From CAZLPW01 sp964561495 (GTDB lineage Bacteria; Fidelibacterota; Marinisomatia; Marinisomatales; UBA1611): a stretch of 11,499 nt of DNA. The notes below the pieces were generated by a model. The model was given only the letters and a program-made list of their open reading frames with translations, did not search any database and was not told the DNA's origin. Shown here piece by piece: positions 6,359 through 11,499 of this stretch. The DNA lies in contig CAZLPW010000063.1 of NCBI GenBank assembly GCA_964561495.1, positions 1 to 11,499 of the forward strand. Reading direction: 5' to 3'. Made by a program: the position numbers and the translations under genes. The stretch's first letter is position 1; each line of letters opens with the position of its first letter.

Positions 6359-8851
6359 CTATTTATTTATTAAATCACCAAGACTTCTTAATAAAAATCG
6401 TAACACAGGGGAATCCTTTGTTACATTTCTTTTTGGAGAAAATTCTATTTCTCTTTCTTCGTTTGGAATCATGTCAAAGAAATTGTCACTAAAAACCCCG
6501 ATCATATTAGCACAATTTATATAGATCCTAGCTATAAAGGTCTTGGCCCTAATACTTATCAAATGTTTTCCATTATGAAGCTTATAATGATATTCAAACT
6601 CGGGAGCTGGCAATGCTAAATACTTGGGTCTGGTAAAAAAATAATTATTTTTTGCTATTTTTTCTTGATCTCTAAACAATTCACAAGATAAAAATATTTT
6701 ATTCTTATCATTATTGCTAATTAGTTGATCTCTATCCAGCTCTAAGATAGCTTTTGAATAAATCGGTGCAACCGTTACCTTTTTATTATACTCTTTGAAT
6801 ATAGAGCCATCAAAACCATAAACCCTAAGCCTTACATCTAATCCATAGGTCTCATTTTTGTCATTTACAATAAATACGATAACCTTATTCTTTTCTTCAA
6901 TAATAGAGCTGATGGCATAATTAAAAAATGACTTAGCGCTATAGTGCAGAGCTTTCCAATTACCAAAATAATCAACACTTGACCAAGACGCAACCGGCCA
7001 GCAGTCATTAAGCTGCCAATAAAGCGTGCCCATACAATAAGGCATATTTCTTCGATGTGCTTCAACAGCATATTTTATTGCATCTGATTGCATCAGCTGA
7101 CTGAGTATCGTTAAAGATTCAAAATCTTTTGGCTTTGGATAATACTTTTCAATATACATTATGACATTTTTATTACCCAGAGAGGCCTTCTGATGAGATT
7201 TAATCACTTCTGAATCTTGGTCCCAATCTTTTCTATTCGCAAACGCTTCAATCGTTTTCAAATCAGGAAAAGATTGCATCCCATACTCGGACATAAACCG
7301 ACCCGTATTATTATTAAATTCTTCAAAATCATCTCCACCATGCCAGACACCCCAATAATGATTATCGCCAGAACCATACTTCTGTCCTACCTCTGGCAAA
7401 TCAAGGGTGTGCCCAGGAGAAGTGGGCCAGTATAGCCTTGATGGATCCAGCTCCTTGCAAGACTTTGAAATCAATTTGTGAAAAAGGTTATTATAATCTT
7501 TCCTATATACAGACTCTGGGAGCTGATCCTTCCAACCCCAATCAAACCAGGCCCACGCTATCTCGTTATTTCCACACCAAAGAAAAATAGAGGGGTGTTC
7601 TTTTAGCCTATGTATCTGGTATTCAATCTCTTTTTTTGTGTTTTTTAAAAATTGCTTATCCCCTGGATACATCGAGCATGCAAACATAAAATCCTGCCAA
7701 ACGAGTATACCCATCTCATCACAAAGTTCATAAAAACTATCTGATTCGTAAATGCCTCCACCCCATACCCTTAATGTGTTCATATTTGCCTGAATAGCGC
7801 TTTTTAATAAATAAGAGTAATCTTTTTTTGTCAATCGAGGAGTAAAGGAGTCAGCAGGAATCCAATTTGCTCCTTTAGAAAAAACATAATAATCATTCAC
7901 TTTAATCGAAAAACTCTGTCCTTTTTCACCCTCTTCTCTTTCTATAATAATTTTCCGAAGCCCAATTCGTTTAGTGAATTTATTTTCTAGTCCATCAGCA
8001 TGAAATACAATATCAAAACTATATAAATACTGATCACCATATCCAATCGGATGCCAAAGACTAGGCTGTAAAATATCAAAATCGAATTTTATATGATTAA
8101 TCCCCTTAGAGAGGTCTATGTTTTCTTCTTTACGCAGTGATAATTCTGTTTCAGATAGCGTGATTAATCCATCCTGTTTTGTGTTTGATATGATCTGAGC
8201 CTGAAGCTCGAGTTTGGCGATGTTTTTATTAACCTCTATCTGATTAATAAATACATTATCTACAGACCAGGATTCCCATCCAATGAGCTCAATATTTTTC
8301 CAGATACCTGAGGTAACTAAACAAGGGCCCCAGTCCCAACCATAGTGATATGGTGCTTTTCTAGTATATGGGCTAACTCCTCCTGCCTTATCATTATCAG
8401 CTGGAAGGGTGTAATCCCTTTTTTCCAAAATTGGTAGTATTTCTTTTATTGGAGAGCGAAACTTGATAATTAATTCATTCTCGCCTTCAATCAAAATATT
8501 TGATACATTTTTTTCCCATTTACAAAACATATTGTCAGCTTCAATGATCTTTTGTCCATTTAGTAAAACAGTCGCGTAAGTATCTAGTCCATAGAAACAC
8601 AATTTTTTATGACTTCTGATAAGCAGATCTTTTTTAGGAGTAAAAACCAGTCTATAATCCCAATCTCTATCAGCTACCCATTTAACCTCCTTTTCATTTA
8701 GATCAATAAAGGGGTCAGGGATTAGTCTATGTTCTAAAAGATCTAGATGAATACATCCTGGGACTTTGGCATTAAACCATTTAGAATCCTCCCCGAATTG
8801 GAACTGCCAGTCCTTATCTAAAGATTGAATAATATTATTAACTTTTTTCAT
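6359..8851 (-). CDS. GH2 beta-mannosidase
   Basis: Retaining exo-beta-mannosidase of glycoside hydrolase family 2, releasing beta-linked mannose from the non-reducing end of manno-oligosaccharides or from Man-beta-1,4-GlcNAc. Domain order fits the family: N-terminal jelly roll (about 1-190, 'DKDWQFQFGEDSKWFNAKVPGCIHLDLL' onward, with 'APYHYGWDWGP' near 170), an immunoglobulin-like domain (about 190-305), a TIM barrel (about 310-640) and C-terminal beta domains. 'LRVWGGGIYESDSFYELCDEMGILVWQDFMFACSMYP' around R361 is typical of beta-mannosidases. 'WCGNNEIAW' supplies acid/base E430 and 'MSEYGMQSFP' supplies nucleophile E522; their 92-residue spacing matches characterised enzymes such as BtMan2A. 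The protein has 830 residues and no signal peptide, so it is probably cytoplasmic, unlike many Bacteroides homologues. An AGG six bases before ATG 8851 is a weak Shine-Dalgarno. It is the first gene of the minus-strand operon. beta-Glucuronidase or beta-galactosidase is less likely given the motifs. Confidence 0.95.
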   Translation of the reverse strand: MKKVNNIIQSLDKDWQFQFGEDSKWFNAKVPGCIHLDLLEHRLIPDPFIDLNEKEVKWVADRDWDYRLVFTPKKDLLIRSHKKLCFYGLDTYATVLLNGQKIIEADNMFCKWEKNVSNILIEGENELIIKFRSPIKEILPILEKRDYTLPADNDKAGGVSPYTRKAPYHYGWDWGPCLVTSGIWKNIELIGWESWSVDNVFINQIEVNKNIAKLELQAQIISNTKQDGLITLSETELSLRKEENIDLSKGINHIKFDFDILQPSLWHPIGYGDQYLYSFDIVFHADGLENKFTKRIGLRKIIIEREEGEKGQSFSIKVNDYYVFSKGANWIPADSFTPRLTKKDYSYLLKSAIQANMNTLRVWGGGIYESDSFYELCDEMGILVWQDFMFACSMYPGDKQFLKNTKKEIEYQIHRLKEHPSIFLWCGNNEIAWAWFDWGWKDQLPESVYRKDYNNLFHKLISKSCKELDPSRLYWPTSPGHTLDLPEVGQKYGSGDNHYWGVWHGGDDFEEFNNNTGRFMSEYGMQSFPDLKTIEAFANRKDWDQDSEVIKSHQKASLGNKNVIMYIEKYYPKPKDFESLTILSQLMQSDAIKYAVEAHRRNMPYCMGTLYWQLNDCWPVASWSSVDYFGNWKALHYSAKSFFNYAISSIIEEKNKVIVFIVNDKNETYGLDVRLRVYGFDGSIFKEYNKKVTVAPIYSKAILELDRDQLISNNDKNKIFLSCELFRDQEKIAKNNYFFTRPKYLALPAPEFEYHYKLHNGKHLISIRAKTFIARIYINCANMIGVFSDNFFDMIPNEEREIEFSPKRNVTKDSPVLRFLLRSLGDLINK

Positions 8852-8906
8852 TAAAAACCTAATTTACTTGGATTAGCTCAAGGTTCAATTCTACGATTTA
8901 AATATG

Positions 8907-8935
8907 TTGACCATCACTAAAAAAGTCATTAAAAT
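8907..8935 (+). promoter_or_regulatory. Putative sigma-70-like promoter for the beta-helix gene
   Basis: TTGACC (8907-8912) and TAAAAT (8930-8935) are separated by exactly 17 bases, each matching the consensus hexamer at five of six positions. The predicted transcript would begin near 8942 and carry a leader of about 84 bases. It does not follow the Bacteroidetes TAnnTTTG -7 motif, so the fit depends on the taxon. In such AT-rich DNA, chance matches are possible. Confidence 0.45.
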
Positions 8936-9011
8936 ACAAGCGTGTTAATTTATAGACACCTAGTAAAGTTTTAATAAATTTCAATTAAAACATAAATAAA
9001 AACAAAAAACT

Positions 9012-9018
9012 AAAGGAG
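9012..9018 (+). promoter_or_regulatory. Strong Shine-Dalgarno of the beta-helix gene
   Basis: AAAGGAG lies seven bases before ATG 9026 and is the strongest ribosome-binding site in the window. It fixes the start and, with the promoter, terminator and less AT-rich coding sequence, fits high expression. Confidence 0.8.
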
Positions 9019-9025
9019 ATAATAT

Positions 9026-10816
9026 ATGCTAAGATCGTTAATGATAGTTTTAGCTATTGCTTTTGTGGTGCCTCTTAGTGCGGACGGTCATGACACATTG
9101 CTTGTGGCATGGGAAGCTACGCCTGGTCACCTAGAGAGCACTATTGGTGCAGATACAACGGCCACTGGAGAACAAGCCCATGATGTGTACCTATTAGAAG
9201 CTGGGAAAACCTACCTTATGCTGACTGAGATGAATCTAAATCACGACCTAAATATCACGGGTCAGGTACCAGCGGCCGGACAGTATCCTGCTACGATACA
9301 GCCAATGCCAGGCTCTGATGGAGCATTAGGTTTCACAAACTGGCCTAACGGAAACTTCCAGCTTTACGGTGCTGCAGAGCTAACACTAAGGAACCTGCTT
9401 TTTAATGGTACAGCCGTTGATCAGTCAGCTGTGTTAGCTAGTTTATGTAATTCCAGGGGAGAATTCAACAAAGTTGTCATAGATCATGTAGTTATTTCTA
9501 ACTACGATCTATGGGTACATTCTTCATTAGGTCAGAGAGCTGATTTTCATATGACTAACTCAGTTGCAAAAGCCTTTACAGGCTATCCAAATGGCCAATT
9601 TTTTGGTGGTTTAGTTTGGGGTGGTGGCTCTTGGATGGGAACATATGATACCCTAATAATGGAAAATAACACCTTTAACCATATTCAGGGTGAGGCCATT
9701 GTTATATACTCAGACGTTGATCATGGACGTATCGATCACAACACCTTTGCGAATGTAGTTATGGGCGCTATTTGGTACCGTGGTCAAAACAATCTATGGG
9801 TCAGAAATAACCTTTTCTATAACACAAAGTCTCACATGCAGTCAACATATGACATTAGTGGCTGGGGCGTTTGGCATCCTGGAGGACAAGGACAAATGAG
9901 TGTTATGCCTGACTATACAAAAGCAGATACCACAGTTCGTAATCCTGATGGACAAGTCTGGAACCATATGAACCGTAATATTAAATACTATAACAACGTA
10001 TGGTGGCACAGTTCAGAGCTGACGACAGCTATGACCACAACTCAACCTTGGGAGTGGGAAGTTATCACTACTGAAATAGATACAACTGTTACTCCTCCAG
10101 ACACAACAACGACAACATCGATGCAAGGCGATACGATGCTAGCTCTTGAGCTACAAAGCAAATGGTACGGTGACTCTACCGCAATAACTCTAGCTCAGGA
10201 TCGTGGTGTTATGGAGATGAATAACTGGAACGTAGATCCTGGTCTTAATCTTGATCCAGGCTATATCACTCGTCAGCTAGAGCGCACAATGGACTTTAGA
10301 GATAATTTAGCAAGTGATACTGCTCCTTTTGATACAAGATTCTGGCAGTATGAGCATGACAATGACTATGTTAACGTTGAGTGGCCTATGCACATTGATA
10401 TGAGCTATGATCCAAACTCGGCTGCTGCTACTGCAAGTACAACAGGTGGACCTGTTGGTGATCCAAAGTGGATGATGCCAGGTTCTTATTGGATTTTAGG
10501 AACGCATGATGATGATCATAATACTTCTGCGCTTCCAAATAAATTCTCGCTCAAGCAGAATTATCCAAATCCATTCAACCCATCAACAGATATCTCATTT
10601 ACGCTTGATAAAAAGGCTGATGTTTCACTAACAGTGTACAATATGCTTGGTCAAAAAGTGAGAACTCTGGTTAGTGGTACTAAAAATGCTGGAACACACA
10701 CATTCAAGTGGGATGGACGTGATAATAGCGCTAAAGCTGTTTCCGCTGGTGTTTACATGTACACACTTTCAGATGGAACTAGCACAATTACAAAGAAAAT
10801 GGCATTGATGAAGTAA
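9026..10816 (+). CDS. Secreted right-handed beta-helix protein with T9SS C-terminal sorting domain
   Basis: 596-residue exported protein. A signal peptide (residues 1 to about 19, MLRSLMIVLAIAFVVPLSA) is followed by a module 'HLESTIGADTTATGEQAHDVYLLEAGKTYLM' (35-65) that I recall from other FCB secreted proteins. Next come parallel beta-helix rungs: 'LTLRNLLFNG' (119-128), 'KVVIDHVVISN' (149-159), 'DTLIMENNTFNHI' (208-220), 'GRIDHNTFANV' (234-244), 'NLWVRNNLFYNT' (256-267) and 'NIKYYNNVWW' (318-327). A Thr-rich linker lies at about 347-365, and a second region (about 366-500) contains 'NVDPGLNLDPGY'. Residues 505-596 form a type A T9SS sorting domain (FlgD-like Ig fold): 'NYPNPFNPSTDISFTL', 'VYNMLGQKVRTL', 'TFKWDGRDNSAKAVSAGVYMYTL'. 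Such domains send proteins across the outer membrane, to the surface or the medium. No pectate-lyase catalytic residues are identifiable, so a polysaccharide lyase role is unproven; a surface or adhesive role is equally possible. It forms its own unit with promoter and terminator. Confidence 0.85.
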   Translation: MLRSLMIVLAIAFVVPLSADGHDTLLVAWEATPGHLESTIGADTTATGEQAHDVYLLEAGKTYLMLTEMNLNHDLNITGQVPAAGQYPATIQPMPGSDGALGFTNWPNGNFQLYGAAELTLRNLLFNGTAVDQSAVLASLCNSRGEFNKVVIDHVVISNYDLWVHSSLGQRADFHMTNSVAKAFTGYPNGQFFGGLVWGGGSWMGTYDTLIMENNTFNHIQGEAIVIYSDVDHGRIDHNTFANVVMGAIWYRGQNNLWVRNNLFYNTKSHMQSTYDISGWGVWHPGGQGQMSVMPDYTKADTTVRNPDGQVWNHMNRNIKYYNNVWWHSSELTTAMTTTQPWEWEVITTEIDTTVTPPDTTTTTSMQGDTMLALELQSKWYGDSTAITLAQDRGVMEMNNWNVDPGLNLDPGYITRQLERTMDFRDNLASDTAPFDTRFWQYEHDNDYVNVEWPMHIDMSYDPNSAAATASTTGGPVGDPKWMMPGSYWILGTHDDDHNTSALPNKFSLKQNYPNPFNPSTDISFTLDKKADVSLTVYNMLGQKVRTLVSGTKNAGTHTFKWDGRDNSAKAVSAGVYMYTLSDGTSTITKKMALMK

Positions 10817-10846
10817 TCTTTTGAGATTCATTTTCTAGTTCTTTTT

Positions 10847-10883
10847 AAAGGGGACATTTAGAAAAACTAAATGTCCCCTTTTT
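10847..10883 (+). terminator. Rho-independent terminator after the beta-helix gene
   Basis: A perfect 15-bp inverted repeat (10847-10861 with 10867-10881, core GGGGACATTTAG/CTAAATGTCCCC) encloses an AAAAA loop and ends in TTTTT (10879-10883, partly in the stem). It begins 30 bases after the stop codon. The U-tract lies on the plus-strand side, so it ends the rightward transcript and separates it from the lipoprotein/receptor unit. Confidence 0.93.
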
Positions 10884-10937
10884 ACATTTTAAAAAAAATA
10901 TTAATTTGAAAAAGAGAAAAACCTTTTAATAAATAAA

Positions 10938-11363
10938 TTGATTAAACTACTCCGCATCCTTTTCTTAGTTTTTTATTTTATTTTTATTAGCTGTGCTAAA
11001 GAAACAAAACAAAAGCCTAGGAATACTAAACTGAAAATAGATCAAGCAACTACTGATCTGGATATTGGATTCCAACTTTCTAAAATAAAAAGTGTATGTG
11101 ACTGCTATTCATATTCTATGGATATTTTCAATGAAGCAATATCAATAAGAGAGTCTTATAAAGATTTTAATGCCTACAGTAAAGAAAATACATCTGTAAA
11201 AAAGGTAAAGCAATTAACAAAAAATTGGAGAAAAATTAGAGGGTACTGCCTTAAAACCTATGAACGTGAGATGTTTACCCCAAATAATTGTAAACACCCA
11301 TCTGACAGTGTTGAAAAAATAAAAGAAAAATTTTATTCCCTGGGATTCAGTCCCTCATACTAA
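10938..11363 (+). CDS. Putative small lipoprotein of unknown function, four conserved-looking cysteines
   Basis: 141-residue protein that I do not recognise. It starts with the hydrophobic segment 'MIKLLRILFLVFYFIFISC', a lipoprotein-type signal peptide whose C19 follows F-I-S (an imperfect but acceptable lipobox), so an outer-membrane or periplasmic lipoprotein is inferred. The mature part is Lys-rich and mostly helical in character, with C54 and C56 in 'CDCYSYS', C104 in 'RGYC' and C118 in 'NNCKHP', enough for two disulfides. The start is TTG 10938: no ATG lies upstream in frame after the stop at 10902, and the first internal ATG would lose the signal peptide. The ribosome-binding site is weak. 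It is 18 bases upstream of the TonB-dependent receptor-like gene, so the two are probably co-transcribed, and it may be an accessory surface lipoprotein of that receptor. It is much smaller than SusD and does not look like it. Confidence 0.7.
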   Translation: MIKLLRILFLVFYFIFISCAKETKQKPRNTKLKIDQATTDLDIGFQLSKIKSVCDCYSYSMDIFNEAISIRESYKDFNAYSKENTSVKKVKQLTKNWRKIRGYCLKTYEREMFTPNNCKHPSDSVEKIKEKFYSLGFSPSY

Positions 11364-11381
11364 TTAAAAAGAGACATAATT

Positions 11382-11499
11382 ATGAGAGTAAAAATATCAG
11401 CCATTATATCAGTCCTATTATTTTCTATTATTTACAGCCAAAATCTTAGCATCACTGGCTCTGTAAAGGATGCAAAAAATGGCAACCTTCTTGTAGGCG
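11382..11499 (+). CDS. TonB-dependent receptor or related outer-membrane protein, N-terminus only
   Basis: The gene starts at ATG 11382, preceded by an AAGAGA-type weak Shine-Dalgarno, and leaves the window after 39 codons. Residues 1 to about 19 form a signal peptide ending 'SIIYSQ', with a cut before Q typical of FCB outer-membrane proteins. The next segment, 'LSITGSVKDAKNGNLLVG', matches the opening of the carboxypeptidase-regulatory-like beta-sandwich ('G.V.D...G.pL.GA.V') that precedes the plug in SusC-like and other TonB-dependent receptors. The same domain also occurs on other surface proteins, so the receptor call is likely but not proven by the part seen. It follows the lipoprotein gene by 18 bases. 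Confidence 0.65.
   Translation, partial: MRVKISAIISVLLFSIIYSQNLSITGSVKDAKNGNLLVG

Larger units (their letters stand above)
8852..9025. promoter_or_regulatory. Divergent intergenic spacer between the mannosidase operon and the beta-helix gene
   Basis: This 174-base, very AT-rich spacer separates two divergent start codons and must hold the control sites of both units. A good promoter faces right (listed separately). I find no convincing minus-strand promoter: TATAAA at 8954-8949 (minus strand) could be a -10, but no good -35 lies 16-18 bases upstream. I see no strong palindrome that would mark an operator, and no RNA structure resembling a known riboswitch. Confidence 0.6.

Noticed and set aside
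1..8851. A classical Bacteroidetes polysaccharide utilisation locus.
   Set aside because: No SusC/SusD pair lies in the operon, the enzymes lack export signals, and import appears to depend on an SSS symporter. The receptor-like gene at 11382 is in a separate unit on the other strand.
9026..10816. Calling the beta-helix protein a pectate lyase or another named polysaccharide lyase.
   Set aside because: The rungs support only the fold. I could not find a lyase catalytic or calcium-binding motif, so a specific enzyme name would be a guess.

Overview
The window looks like a piece of a metagenome-assembled genome from an AT-rich, Gram-negative, probably aquatic member of the FCB group, with Candidatus Marinimicrobia/SAR406 or a close relative as my best guess. 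Three things point there: a secreted protein ending in a type IX secretion (T9SS) sorting domain of the 'NYPNPFNPST ... VYNMLGQKV ... GVYMYTL' kind; the start of a TonB-dependent receptor with a carboxypeptidase-like plug extension; and glycan genes typical of the group. A run of 10 Ns inside one gene marks a scaffold join. The taxon is an inference.

Region 1-8851 (minus strand) is one tight five-gene cluster, read from right to left: a GH2 beta-mannosidase, an SGNH/GDSL hydrolase, an exported CBM9-like protein, an SLC5/SSS sodium:solute symporter and a GH38 alpha-mannosidase that runs off the left edge. Gaps are 56, 43, -4 and 23 bases, so it reads as an operon. The two mannosidases and the SGNH enzyme show no signal peptide, whereas the CBM9-like protein is exported and the symporter is an inner-membrane protein. 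The simplest reading is catabolism of small mannose-containing oligosaccharides that enter through the symporter and are cut in the cytoplasm. A beta-mannosidase beside a MAN2C1-type alpha-mannosidase suits an N-glycan core or another glycan holding both alpha- and beta-mannose. No SusC/SusD pair, endo-acting glycanase, sulfatase or regulator lies in the window.

Region 8852-9025 is a divergent intergenic spacer. It carries a good sigma-70-like promoter facing right and the strong ribosome-binding site of the next gene.

Region 9026-10883 (plus strand) is a single transcription unit: a secreted right-handed beta-helix protein with a T9SS C-terminal domain, closed by a perfect 15-bp-stem rho-independent terminator. 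Its base composition is less AT-rich than that of its neighbours.

Region 10938-11499 (plus strand) starts a second unit: a small cysteine-containing putative lipoprotein of unknown function with a TTG start, then 18 bases later the first 39 codons of a TonB-dependent receptor-like gene that leaves the window.

Nothing here is clearly a new kind of system. The most distinctive element is the CBM9-like secreted protein overlapping the symporter gene by 4 bases, which suggests the two work together.
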